From contig NZ_JALOAN010000015.1 of assembly GCF_023228785.1 (NCBI RefSeq), forward strand, positions 1 through 54,283: 54,283 nt of DNA, written 5' to 3'. Source of the DNA: Sulfurimonas sp. GTDB lineage: Bacteria; Campylobacterota; Campylobacteria; Campylobacterales; Sulfurimonadaceae. A program made the position numbers and the translations under genes. The notes beneath the pieces were generated by a model. It was not told where the DNA came from. It saw only the letters and a list, made by a program, of their open reading frames with translations, and did not search any database. Below are positions 15,640 through 24,768 of the stretch, piece by piece (the first letter of the stretch is position 1; each line of letters starts with the position of its first letter).

Positions 15640-16067
15640 CTTAGTTTTCTCCTTGTGTGATTGTTTATAATATACAAAGATGAAGAGCTTTTTTGATGAA
15701 GTCCATCTCTGTTTTGTACTATTATATCAGCTTTATCAGCGCAAAATTCCATATTAAAATCTAAGCCTGAATCATTAGCAGAAGTAGAGTAGTGCCACGC
15801 TAGATCTCGAAGCAGTTGAGAATTTAGGGGACTAACACTCACTCTAAATGAAGAGTTTTTAACTATAAAAGTAGTTTTTTTAGCGCGTCTTACGCTATTT
15901 TTAAACTTTTGAGGGATTCTTGTTTTTGATAACTTGAGAGATTTGAAATCTTTATAGATTTTAATAAAGGGTTTATCATGGCTTCTTTTTTTTATCTCTT
16001 TAAGTTTTTCTTTATTTTGAGATAAAAAACCGACAGTAGTGTCGGTTTGAGCTAAAATAACTCTCAC
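15636..16067 (-). CDS. Short Sua5/YciO/YrdC-family protein
   Basis: The 143-residue protein has the family opening ILAQTDTTVGFLS, DKPFIKI, an SVSP strand and HYSTSANDSG, close to the STSAN(xSG) signature of YrdC proteins that make threonylcarbamoyl-AMP for tRNA t6A. It is much shorter than full Sua5 or TsaC (about 190 residues or more), so it may be a paralogue with a different role. The GTG at 16067, 2 nt after the carB stop, gives the standard N terminus. An ATG at 16109 would add 14 residues inside carB and is less likely. A terminator-like hairpin lies within its first codons. Confidence 0.75.
   Translation of the reverse strand: MRVILAQTDTTVGFLSQNKEKLKEIKKRSHDKPFIKIYKDFKSLKLSKTRIPQKFKNSVRRAKKTTFIVKNSSFRVSVSPLNSQLLRDLAWHYSTSANDSGLDFNMEFCADKADIIVQNRDGLHQKSSSSLYIINNHTRRKLR
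16024..16048 (-). terminator. Intrinsic terminator-like hairpin inside the YrdC-like gene
   Basis: On the minus strand the 9-bp stem AAACCGACA/TGTCGGTTT with loop CTAC is followed at once by six T. This is a textbook intrinsic terminator, placed about 20 nt after the carB stop and inside codons 7-12 or so of the next gene (TDTTVGF). It could limit read-through from carB into the downstream operon. Confidence 0.7.
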
Positions 16068-16069
16068 GC

Positions 16070-19000
16070 TTAAGCGAGAAAATCTTGTAGAGCTTTTGAG
16101 TCTAACCATGAGTCATCACCAATCTCATCAAGAGCTAAAATTAGTGCTCTAGCAGCACTAAGAGTTGTAAAGTAAGGAATGTTTCTCTTTAAAACTTCTT
16201 GGCGAATTACTATTGCATCTTTTTTAGAAGTGTTGTTATCAGATGTGTTTATTGCCATAGCAATTTCGTCATTTTTCATACTATCTTCAATATTTGGACG
16301 ACCTTCTGAAATCTTTAAAACTACTTCACAAGGGATGCCAGCCTCTTGAATTATAGCTTGAGTTCCTTTGGTTGCTACTAGTTTAAAACCATGTTTGTGT
16401 AGTCCTGATGCTATCTCACAAGCGTGTATTTTGTCACTATCTACAAAAGATAAGAAGCAAGTTCCGCTTTTTGGTATTTTATTTCCAGCTGAGAGTTGAG
16501 CTTTGGCAAAACTAATTCCGAAGTTTGAGCTAATTCCCATAACTTCTCCAGTTGACTTCATTTCCGGAGATAAGACTAGATCTGCGCCATAGAGTTTATG
16601 AAAAGGAAAAACTGCTTCTTTTACAGAAATGTGACCTTTTAGTTTTGGCTTTAACAGACCATTGACTTCTTGGACTATATCGTACTTGTCGTAGTACGCT
16701 AGTGAACTTCTAAGACTCTCACCAACCATAACACGAGTTGCAACTTTTGCTAGTGGCATCCCAGTAGCTTTAGATACAAAAGGAACAGTTCTAGATGCTC
16801 TTGGATTTACTTCTATAAGATAGATCTCATCTCTATAAATTGCATATTGAACATTCATAAGACCAATTACACCTAGTCCTAGTGCTATAGTTTGAGTTTG
16901 TTCTTCTACTCTTTGAATCATCTCATCTGAGAGGTTTACTGGAGGGAGTGAACAAGCGCTATCTCCTGAGTGTATTCCAGCTTCTTCGATATGTTGCATA
17001 ACAGATCCGATATAAACATCCGTACCATCACAAATAGCATCAACATCAAGCTCTATAGCTTGATCTAAAAACTTATCTATAAGAACAGGAGCTTCATTTG
17101 AAACTGAGATAGCTAAATCCATATACTGTTTAAGTTCATCTTGTGTATAGACTATTCTCATCCCACGACCACCAAGAACGAAAGATGGACGAACTAAAAC
17201 AGGGAAGCCTAACTTTTCGGCTATGAGATAAGACTCTTCTTTTGTTCTTGCTAAGCCATTTGCAGGTTGTTTTAGATTGTGTTTTTCTACAAAGTTAGAA
17301 AACTGCTCTCTATCTTCTGCTAGATCTATAACAGCTGATGGAGTTCCTGCAATCTTCGCTCCTATCTTTGTTAAACCATCTGCTAACTTTAGAGGAGTTT
17401 GCCCACCAAAGTGAACTATGATCCCATCTGGTTGCTCATTTTCTATAACTTCTCTAACATGTTCAAAATCAATAGGTTCAAAATAAAGAACATCAGAAGT
17501 GTCATAGTCAGTAGAGACTGTTTCAGGATTACAGTTATACATAATAGTCTCTATATCCATCTCTTTAAGCGCAAAAGCAGCGTGAACACAACAGTAGTCA
17601 AACTCTATACCTTGACCGATTCTGTTTGGTCCGCCACCAAGGATTAACACTTTTTTCTTATCACTTACTCTGTTTTTAGCATCAGGTGAAGCAGTGATAT
17701 TTGTAGTTGAGTAAAGATAAGGAGTAAGAGCTTCAAACTCTGCTGCACAAGTATCAACTTCGTTAAATTCTAGTGATATTCCTAGTTTTTTTCTAGCATC
17801 ATAGACTTGCATCTCTGTTGTTTTTTGCTCTTTACTTATAAGCTGAGCGATTCTTTTATCAGAAAAGCCATCAACTTTGATGCTTCTCATAAGTGTTGCA
17901 TCTTGGAGTATCTCTTTTGTGATTGTGCTCTCAGACTCAACTATCTCTTGAAGTTGATATAAAAACCATGGATCAATAGCACAAGTATCAAACATCTCCT
18001 CAATACTCATACCGCGACGAAATCCTTCAGCCACATAGAGTGCACGATCTGCATTTGGACGACGAATTTCGTGTTTTATAAACTCATCATCACCTTCCAT
18101 TGGCTCAAAACCACAAATACCAGTCTCAAGTGAACAGAGTGCTTTTTGCATAGACTCTTTAAAAGTTCTACCAATTGCCATAGCCTCGCCAACTGACTTC
18201 ATACTTGTACTTAGTGTACTTACTGCTTCTGGAAACTTCTCAAAAGTAAAGCGAGGAACCTTTGTTACTATGTAGTCGATAACTGGTTCAAAAGCCGCAG
18301 GAGTTCCAGTTATGTCGTTTGTAATCTCATCTAAAGTATAACCAACTGCTAAAAGAGTTGCTACTTTTGCTATAGGATAACCAGTAGCCTTAGATGCAAG
18401 TGCGCTAGATCTTGAAACGCGAGGATTCATCTCAATAACTATCATTCTGCCCGTTTTTGGATCTATTGCAAACTGAACATTAGATCCGCCAGTATCAACG
18501 CCAATCTCTCTTAAAATTGCAAAAGAAGCATCACGCATTCTTTGGTACTCTTTGTCTGTTAGAGTTAGAGCAGGGGCAACTGTAATACTATCGCCTGTGT
18601 GAACACCCATAGGATCAAAGTTTTCAATTGAACAGACTATGATACAGTTATCAGCCTTATCACGGATAACCTCCATTTCATACTCTTTCCAACCTAGCAT
18701 CGACTCCATGATTTCTATCTCGTTAACTGGAGATGCAGAGATGCCTTCTTGTGCTAGTTTTTTAAACTCTTCCATGTTGTATGCTACACCTGAACCACCG
18801 CCAGCAAGTGTAAAAGAGGCTCTAGAGATGACTGGAAAACCTATCTCTTTTGCTACTTCCATCGCTTCATCAACACTATAAGCATTACGACTCTTTGGTA
18901 GATCCATACCGATTTTTGTCATCGCTTCATTAAAAGCAGATCTGTCTTCACCTTTATGTATAGCCTCTGGAGATGCACCTAAAAACTCCACACCCTCTAA

Positions 19001-19321
19001 CATGCCTTTTGCAAACATACTAGTAGCTACATTTAGTGCAGTTTGTCCACCCATAGTTGGAAGAACTGCATCTACTTTTTCTTTTTTGATGATGCGTGCT
19101 ATTACATCCTCAGTGATTGGCTCTATGTAAGTTCTATCTGCAAACTCTGGATCTGTCATTATAGTTGCTGGATTTGAGTTGATAAGAATAACTCTATAAC
19201 CTTGCTCTTTTAGAGTCTTTACAGCTTGAGTTCCTGAGTAGTCAAACTCACAAGCTTGACCAATAATAATAGGACCAGAACCTATAAGTAAAATCGTGTG
19301 AATGTCGGTGCGTTTTGGCAT
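16070..19321 (-). CDS. carB: Carbamoyl-phosphate synthase large subunit
   Basis: The 1083-residue enzyme has the full two-fold ATP-grasp architecture: the first half starts LLIGSGPIIIGQACEFDYSG, the second LILGGGPNRIGQGIEFDYC, with an allosteric MGS-like C-terminal domain (about 940-1083). It makes carbamoyl phosphate for pyrimidine and arginine synthesis with the CarA glutaminase, which is not in this window. Length equals that of the usual family (about 1070-1090). The ATG is the first codon after an AT-rich 218-bp gap, with AGGAAAA upstream. A mreB-mreC block upstream and carB downstream recall the Campylobacter order. Confidence 0.97.
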   Translation of the reverse strand: MPKRTDIHTILLIGSGPIIIGQACEFDYSGTQAVKTLKEQGYRVILINSNPATIMTDPEFADRTYIEPITEDVIARIIKKEKVDAVLPTMGGQTALNVATSMFAKGMLEGVEFLGASPEAIHKGEDRSAFNEAMTKIGMDLPKSRNAYSVDEAMEVAKEIGFPVISRASFTLAGGGSGVAYNMEEFKKLAQEGISASPVNEIEIMESMLGWKEYEMEVIRDKADNCIIVCSIENFDPMGVHTGDSITVAPALTLTDKEYQRMRDASFAILREIGVDTGGSNVQFAIDPKTGRMIVIEMNPRVSRSSALASKATGYPIAKVATLLAVGYTLDEITNDITGTPAAFEPVIDYIVTKVPRFTFEKFPEAVSTLSTSMKSVGEAMAIGRTFKESMQKALCSLETGICGFEPMEGDDEFIKHEIRRPNADRALYVAEGFRRGMSIEEMFDTCAIDPWFLYQLQEIVESESTITKEILQDATLMRSIKVDGFSDKRIAQLISKEQKTTEMQVYDARKKLGISLEFNEVDTCAAEFEALTPYLYSTTNITASPDAKNRVSDKKKVLILGGGPNRIGQGIEFDYCCVHAAFALKEMDIETIMYNCNPETVSTDYDTSDVLYFEPIDFEHVREVIENEQPDGIIVHFGGQTPLKLADGLTKIGAKIAGTPSAVIDLAEDREQFSNFVEKHNLKQPANGLARTKEESYLIAEKLGFPVLVRPSFVLGGRGMRIVYTQDELKQYMDLAISVSNEAPVLIDKFLDQAIELDVDAICDGTDVYIGSVMQHIEEAGIHSGDSACSLPPVNLSDEMIQRVEEQTQTIALGLGVIGLMNVQYAIYRDEIYLIEVNPRASRTVPFVSKATGMPLAKVATRVMVGESLRSSLAYYDKYDIVQEVNGLLKPKLKGHISVKEAVFPFHKLYGADLVLSPEMKSTGEVMGISSNFGISFAKAQLSAGNKIPKSGTCFLSFVDSDKIHACEIASGLHKHGFKLVATKGTQAIIQEAGIPCEVVLKISEGRPNIEDSMKNDEIAMAINTSDNNTSKKDAIVIRQEVLKRNIPYFTTLSAARALILALDEIGDDSWLDSKALQDFLA

Positions 19322-19539
19322 TTTTTTCCTTTGCGTAAAGTCCGTTACAAAAAAAAGACTTTGTCTACTTGAAAGTTATAGATAATAAGCGCGATTTTAC
19401 TCAAAAAGCACTTAATTTTTGATGAGATGCACTAGCTTCTTAATTTGTAGTACTACAGATTTTCGAATAAAATATGCAAGCCGTAAAATTAAAGTAAATA
19501 AAGCTATATGTATGTAGTGCTGATTATAAAAATTTTGTG

Positions 19540-20277
19540 TTAGTACTTAAAAGTGTATATTAAAGAGAGAAGTCCTGAGTAGAGATAGTCTTCATTTACT
19601 ATAGGACTAGAGGTTGCTTCATTTGAGAGTTTATCTATTCTAAGGTTTACTAAAGTAGAAATATCTTTAGTGATAGGGTACTTTATATAAGTTTGAATTC
19701 CTACAGACAAACCATCGTTTGGAGTATAAGCTTTTCTGTTTTTTAACTCTTCTGATTTTTTAACACCATAGTAGTAGTTTAAAAATTTACTAGATTCATA
19801 CACCAAAATTAGACTAGGATAAAATGAAAAATCTCCAATTTTAAAGTCAACGCCCATTTCACTCTTTAAAATCCAAGAGTCATGTCTATTTAAGATATCA
19901 GTTAATAGCATCAGTTCTAGATGAGCAGGTCCTTTTTTTGTACTAAAAGCTAAACCGCCCTCAAATGTCTTCCTTCTTTCATCCATACCAGCTATATCAT
20001 CTGCTTTGTAGCCATAGACTCTTGGTTGAGCAGTCAGTGAAAATCCCCATGCAAAATCTTCATCTCTATCTCCCAAAAAATAGACTCCAGCTCTTGACCA
20101 TTGTATATATATGATGGAGTTGTCAAAGAAGATTACGGGGCTAGGTAAGATGGTTGCATCTACATTTTCATATGGTTGAGATTGAAAAAATGCACCAGCT
20201 CCTATTATGAGATTTTGTTTTTTATCTTCTGCTTGAAGATTAAAAAAAATTAATAATAGAGTTAAAATGTATTTCAT
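19540..20277 (-). CDS. MipA/OmpV-family outer-membrane protein
   Basis: The 245-residue protein has a signal peptide (MKYILTLLLIFFNLQA) and then alternating amphipathic strands that end in an aromatic C terminus (IYTFKY), as expected of an outer-membrane barrel. The early GAGAFFQSQPYENVD and ILPSPVIFFDN segments match MipA/OmpV. MipA was described as a scaffold between MltA and PBP1B. It overlaps mreC by 4 nt (ATGA), so it is translationally coupled to the cell-shape operon, which fits a murein-linked role. Confidence 0.82.
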   Translation of the reverse strand: MKYILTLLLIFFNLQAEDKKQNLIIGAGAFFQSQPYENVDATILPSPVIFFDNSIIYIQWSRAGVYFLGDRDEDFAWGFSLTAQPRVYGYKADDIAGMDERRKTFEGGLAFSTKKGPAHLELMLLTDILNRHDSWILKSEMGVDFKIGDFSFYPSLILVYESSKFLNYYYGVKKSEELKNRKAYTPNDGLSVGIQTYIKYPITKDISTLVNLRIDKLSNEATSSPIVNEDYLYSGLLSLIYTFKY

Positions 20278-21035
20278 CTAGTTTGTCTTATTATATAAAA
20301 ATAGTTTGGGTCGTTTGACTCGTAGTAGGGCTCAATTTGAGCATTTTGATAACCTTGAGATTTACTTACAGAGATAACTCGACCAACTTTTAAGCCTTTG
20401 AAAAAGATCTCATCTAAACCAGAAGTAATAACTTCATCTCCAACTTCTACTTTAAACCAAGCAGGTATAAACTTTACTACTAGATTTTTTGCATTGTTTC
20501 CATGTGCTATTCCAGGTGCTCTTGTCTTACCAACATAAACAGCATAAGAACTTTGAATATCTCTATTTAGAAGTCCTAATGGTTTTTTATTTTGAGGAAC
20601 TACTATTCCAGCTACAAGCTCATTATATGTTAAACCGTAGATCTTAGAAGCATTATAGTCATCTATGTCTAACCAAACCCTATTTAAATCACCAAATTTT
20701 TGATACGACAAAGCGCGGACAAGTTGAACTTTTGGGTCAATAGTAATTTCAGAGTTGTTTGCTTTAAATAGATCATTTATCTCAGATGCCATCTGTTGCA
20801 TCACGAGATGATTGTTTTCGTAATTATGAAGTTCATCTTTTAGTGAAGTTATTGTTTTTGCTTGAAAAATATGTTTATCAATACTATTTTGTACAAACTC
20901 TGTTGAGTTGTGATAGTGTGATTTAAAGTAGTTAAGAGCCGAAATTAATGGGCCTTGGATAGTGTTTGTGTAGTATAAGGCACTCACGAAGAGTGCGATA
21001 AAGAGTAGAAAAAAGCCTAAAAGCTCTTTATTCAT
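20274..21035 (-). CDS. mreC: Rod-shape-determining protein MreC
   Basis: The 253-residue protein has one N-terminal membrane helix (about 5-24), a coiled coil (about 55-95) and a periplasmic beta-rich domain with GDEVITSGLDEIFFKGLKVG and a later NYFYIIR, all as in MreC. It links cytoplasmic MreB to periplasmic PBP2 and the elongation machinery. It overlaps mreB by 8 bp. No mreD follows; the slot is taken by a MipA/OmpV gene, consistent with the absence of a standard mreD in Campylobacter. Confidence 0.93.
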   Translation of the reverse strand: MNKELLGFFLLFIALFVSALYYTNTIQGPLISALNYFKSHYHNSTEFVQNSIDKHIFQAKTITSLKDELHNYENNHLVMQQMASEINDLFKANNSEITIDPKVQLVRALSYQKFGDLNRVWLDIDDYNASKIYGLTYNELVAGIVVPQNKKPLGLLNRDIQSSYAVYVGKTRAPGIAHGNNAKNLVVKFIPAWFKVEVGDEVITSGLDEIFFKGLKVGRVISVSKSQGYQNAQIEPYYESNDPNYFYIIRQTR

Positions 21036-22065
21036 TTTCGAAAAGTTCTTGGAGTAGGTCTATCTCTTCTAAGGCACGACCAGTACCACGAGCAACTGCT
21101 AGAAGTGGCTCATCAGCGACATAAACAGGAACTTTTACAATATCAGCTAGATATTTATCAAGTTGGCGAATAAGAGCTCCTCCACCAGTTAAAATAATAC
21201 CGTGATTTACAATATCGCCAGCTAGATCTGGTGGCATCTTCTCTAAGACATCACGAAGTGCTTCAGCTATCTCTTTTAAAGGCTCTTTCATGGCCTCTCT
21301 TGCATCTTCACTTGTAAGTTCAACAGAGCTAAGAAGTCCTTCAACTTGGTCACGACCATTTACAACCATAGTTAGCTCTTCAGCAAGTGTTACAGCTGTT
21401 CCTATGTTTATCTTAATCTCTTCAGCAGTTCTTTCACCTATAAGTAAGTTGTACTTCTTTTTAACATAATCAATAATACCTTTATCAAGTTTATCTCCAG
21501 CAGTTCTAATTGACTTTGAGAGAACTAAACCACCAAGAGATACAACACCAACCTCAGTAGTACCACCACCGATATCAACAACTAAGTTTCCTTGTGGTTC
21601 ACGAATATCAATGCCTGCTCCAATTGCAGCTGCCATTGGCTCTTCTATCAAAAATACTTCACGAGCACCTGCACTAAGAGCAGATTCACGAACAGCTTTT
21701 CTCTCAACTTGAGTTAAACCATAAGGCACACATATGATGATTCTAGGACTTATTAGAGAAGTTCTTCCATGTGCTTTTTCTATAAATTTTCTAATCATCT
21801 TTTCAGTCATGTCAAAATCAGCAATAACACCATCTCTCATAGGGCGAATAGCTTTGATGTTTCCTGGAGTTTTACCAACCATCTCTTTAGCTTCATGCCC
21901 GACTGCTAAGACTTTTTGATGTCCATATCTTTCTGTTTTTACTGCAACAACTGATGGTTCATTTATAATAATACCGCGACCTTTTGCAATAACAATAGTG
22001 TTTGCAGTTCCTAAGTCTATAGATAAATCGTTAGAAAAAAGCCCTACTAGTTTGTTAAATATCAT
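21028..22065 (-). CDS. mreB: Rod-shape-determining protein MreB (actin homologue)
   Basis: The 345-residue protein has the actin-fold phosphate motifs DLGTANT (17-23) and DIGGGTTEVGV, IEEPMAAAIGAG and the adenosine motif ILTGGGALIRQLD. It polymerises under the inner membrane to guide lateral wall synthesis. It is followed by mreC with an 8-bp overlap and lies 63 bp downstream of the clpX stop. The length and start fit the family. Confidence 0.97.
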   Translation of the reverse strand: MIFNKLVGLFSNDLSIDLGTANTIVIAKGRGIIINEPSVVAVKTERYGHQKVLAVGHEAKEMVGKTPGNIKAIRPMRDGVIADFDMTEKMIRKFIEKAHGRTSLISPRIIICVPYGLTQVERKAVRESALSAGAREVFLIEEPMAAAIGAGIDIREPQGNLVVDIGGGTTEVGVVSLGGLVLSKSIRTAGDKLDKGIIDYVKKKYNLLIGERTAEEIKINIGTAVTLAEELTMVVNGRDQVEGLLSSVELTSEDAREAMKEPLKEIAEALRDVLEKMPPDLAGDIVNHGIILTGGGALIRQLDKYLADIVKVPVYVADEPLLAVARGTGRALEEIDLLQELFENE

Positions 22066-22128
22066 ATCTTTTGTCCTTAATTTGGTTGTGTCATTTAATT
22101 ATAATAGTATCGAGGTTCATATCGATAC

Positions 22129-23373
22129 TTACGCTATCTTTTTAGTTGATTTTTTTATATATACAGGTGCTACATTTTCATTTATAACTTCAGCAGTTAT
22201 TAAAACTTCATAACCAGCATAATCAGGAAGTTCATACATTATATCTATCATATTTTCTTCGAGTATTGCACGAAGTCCACGTGCTCCTGTTTTTCTTTTG
22301 ATAGCTTTTGCGGCAATTGCTTTTAGTGCTTCTTCTTCAAAGTTTAGTTCTACTTCATCTATAAGAAATAGTTTTTTGTATTGCTTTATTAGAGAGTTTT
22401 TAGGCTCAGTTAGGATGCGAACCATATCCTCTTGGCTTATCTCATTTAGTGAAGCGATGATAGGAAGTCTTCCAACTAATTCAGGTATAAGACCATAAGA
22501 GACTAGATCATCTGGTTCTACCATGTCGTAAGTCATTTTTCTCTCTTCTTTGCTCTTTTTGTCATGTCCAAAACCTAAAACATTATCGCCTTGTTTTTTC
22601 TTTAAAATCTCATCAAGACCATCAAAAGCACCACCACAGATAAATAGAATATTTGTAGTGTTTATAGTAGTGAACTCTTGGTTTGGATGTTTTCTACCAC
22701 CTTTTGGTGGGATATTTACTTCTGCACCTTCAACTATTTTTAGAAGTGCTTGTTGGACTCCCTCGCCTGAGACATCTCTTGTTATAGATCTGTTTTCACT
22801 CATGCGTGAAACTTTATCTACTTCATCTATAAAGACTATGCCTTGCTCAGCTCTAGTTACATCACCATCAGCTGCTTGGATGAGTTTTGTTAAGATATTT
22901 TCAACATCCTCTCCAACATATCCAGCCTCAGTTAAACTCGTTGCATCAGCAATAGCAATCGGTACATTTAGAACTCTTGCAATAGTTTGAGCCATAAGAG
23001 TTTTACCACTTCCTGTTGGACCTATTAGTAAAACATTTGATTTTGCTATCTCTGTATCATCATCTTTTATATGTTTTGTTTTAAAGATTCTTTTGTAGTG
23101 GTTGTAAACTGCAACACTTAAGAGTTTTCTCGCTCTCTCTTGACCAATAATATACTCACCCAAAAATTCATTTAATTCTCTTGGTGTCATCAAGTTATTT
23201 ACAGCTTCTAGGAGTTCTTCATCATTTACTCTTAAAGACTCTTTCTCATCGCCAAACATTATTTTATAAGCTGAGATAACACAGTTTTTACAGATGTAAA
23301 CACCATTACCAGCTATTAGTGGATTTTCCTCGCTCTCACTTGCGTCACAAAAACTACAATGTCTATGAATCAT
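22129..23373 (-). CDS. clpX: ATP-dependent Clp protease ATP-binding subunit ClpX
   Basis: The 414-residue unfoldase has the N-terminal zinc-binding domain (CSFCDASE...CKNC), Walker A GPTGSGKT, Walker B IVFIDEVDK, the pore loop GYVGEDVE and sensor 2 TGARGLRAI. A hexamer feeds ClpP; clpP is not in this window. It forms a cluster with lpxA and fabZ upstream and mreB downstream, as in C. jejuni. Confidence 0.97.
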   Translation of the reverse strand: MIHRHCSFCDASESEENPLIAGNGVYICKNCVISAYKIMFGDEKESLRVNDEELLEAVNNLMTPRELNEFLGEYIIGQERARKLLSVAVYNHYKRIFKTKHIKDDDTEIAKSNVLLIGPTGSGKTLMAQTIARVLNVPIAIADATSLTEAGYVGEDVENILTKLIQAADGDVTRAEQGIVFIDEVDKVSRMSENRSITRDVSGEGVQQALLKIVEGAEVNIPPKGGRKHPNQEFTTINTTNILFICGGAFDGLDEILKKKQGDNVLGFGHDKKSKEERKMTYDMVEPDDLVSYGLIPELVGRLPIIASLNEISQEDMVRILTEPKNSLIKQYKKLFLIDEVELNFEEEALKAIAAKAIKRKTGARGLRAILEENMIDIMYELPDYAGYEVLITAEVINENVAPVYIKKSTKKIA

Positions 23374-23403
23374 ATTTTACTTCCTTTTTACTCATCAGTA
23401 TCA

Positions 23404-24222
23404 CTAAACTTTTTCATTATTTTTTCTTTGAGTATTACTTTTTCTCTCAAATGGTATGCCTCTTTTTGTCTTTAATACAAAGTCACAAAGATCATTAACA
23501 TAGTGATTTTGAGTTGTCTCAATAAGCTCACTTGCACTCTCTTTTAAAGGTTTACCAGACTCAAATAGCTCTCTATAAGCAGATTTTAGCTCATTTATGT
23601 CTTCTCTATCTAAACTTCTTCTTAGTCCTGTTAGGTTTAGTCCACGAAGTGTCGCACGATTTCCCTCAGCCATACAAAAAGGAGGAACATCTTGGGCAAG
23701 TGCAGAAGCACCACCAATCATTGCATAATCTCCAATATGAACAAACTGATGAATAGGAGTCATTCCACCAATAACAGCGTAATCTCCAACTTCAACATGT
23801 CCAGCCAAAGTTGCAGCATTCGCTAGGATACAGTGGTTTCCAATGATAACATCGTGACCTAAATGTACATAACCCATAAAAAGATTGTGGTTTCCTATGA
23901 TAGTTTTTCCACCACCGCCTTTTGTTCCAGGGTTGAAGAGTGTAAACTCTCTTATCTTGTTATTATCACCAATGATAAGTTCAACATCTTCTCCAGCATA
24001 TTTCAAGTCTTGTGGGATTGAGCCTATGACAGAGTGAGAAAAAATAATATTGTTTTTTCCAATAGTTGTTTTTCCGTAGATGCAAGAACTCTGTGCTATC
24101 TTAGTTCCATCACCAATAATTGCATTTTTTGAGATAAAACAAAATGCTCCTATCTCAACATCTTTGCCAATTTTTGCACCATCTTCTATAATTGCATGAG
24201 GGGAAATTTTATTGTTTGACAT
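23404..24222 (-). CDS. lpxA: UDP-N-acetylglucosamine acyltransferase LpxA
   Basis: The 272-residue protein starts with left-handed beta-helix hexapeptide repeats (ISPHAIIEDGAKIGKDVEIG and on), contains the catalytic loop GHDVIIGNHCILAN with its His, and ends in a helical domain. It adds the first 3-hydroxyacyl chain to UDP-GlcNAc in lipid A synthesis, competing with FabZ for the same acyl-ACP. It lies 48 bp downstream of fabZ and 30 bp upstream of clpX. The Lys-rich C-terminal tail is slightly longer than usual. Confidence 0.95.
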   Translation of the reverse strand: MSNNKISPHAIIEDGAKIGKDVEIGAFCFISKNAIIGDGTKIAQSSCIYGKTTIGKNNIIFSHSVIGSIPQDLKYAGEDVELIIGDNNKIREFTLFNPGTKGGGGKTIIGNHNLFMGYVHLGHDVIIGNHCILANAATLAGHVEVGDYAVIGGMTPIHQFVHIGDYAMIGGASALAQDVPPFCMAEGNRATLRGLNLTGLRRSLDREDINELKSAYRELFESGKPLKESASELIETTQNHYVNDLCDFVLKTKRGIPFERKSNTQRKNNEKV

Positions 24223-24270
24223 TTAGTCTCTTTTTATTTTAAACTTGTGTTTTTTGTTCATAAATTTTAA

Positions 24271-24726
24271 TTATTTATCTACTATCATTGCTTTTAATTC
24301 AGCTTGAGAAACTAAAACATCATCAACATAAGCCTTACCCTCTAGCATCCAAATAGCACCTTTGTTTTTTATAACACTGATATGATATTCTAGTCTATCA
24401 CCTGGTTTTACGGGAGCTCGAAATTTAGCCTTATCAATGCTCATAAAGTAAACAACTTTGTTTGCAGCTTCTTCTTCGGTCATATCGTCCATGCTTTTAA
24501 AAGCAAGTATGCCACCAGCTTGAGCCATTCCTTCTAATATCATAACACCTGGGTAAATAGGGTGACCTGGAAAGTGCCCTTGAAAAACATTGTCGCCAAT
24601 AGTTACATTTTTAAAACCAACAAGAGTTTCATTTTTTACAATGTGAGTTACACGGTCAAGCAGTAAAAAAGGGAATCGATGAGGTATAATCTTTTGAATT
24701 TCCATAACATCCATAATCATAGTCAA
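24271..24726 (-). CDS. fabZ: 3-hydroxyacyl-ACP dehydratase FabZ
   Basis: This 151-residue hot-dog-fold enzyme has IIPHRFPFLLLDRV, the catalytic His in GHFPGHPIYPGVMILEGMAQ with the acidic residue in the same block, and KFRAPVKPGDRL. It dehydrates 3-hydroxyacyl-ACP in fatty-acid synthesis. The reading frame opens MTMIMDVMEIQK; the third ATG would give a more typical start, so the first few residues are uncertain. It heads the fabZ-lpxA-clpX cluster. Confidence 0.95.
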   Translation of the reverse strand: MTMIMDVMEIQKIIPHRFPFLLLDRVTHIVKNETLVGFKNVTIGDNVFQGHFPGHPIYPGVMILEGMAQAGGILAFKSMDDMTEEEAANKVVYFMSIDKAKFRAPVKPGDRLEYHISVIKNKGAIWMLEGKAYVDDVLVSQAELKAMIVDK

Positions 24727-24768
24727 GAAGCCTTATAGTAATTTTTGGATATTTTAGCTAAAAAAAGA

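Noticed and set aside
16068..16109. Upstream ATG start for the YrdC-like protein inside carB
   Set aside because: It would add 14 residues not matching the family, whereas GTG at 16067 gives the standard N terminus right after the carB stop.
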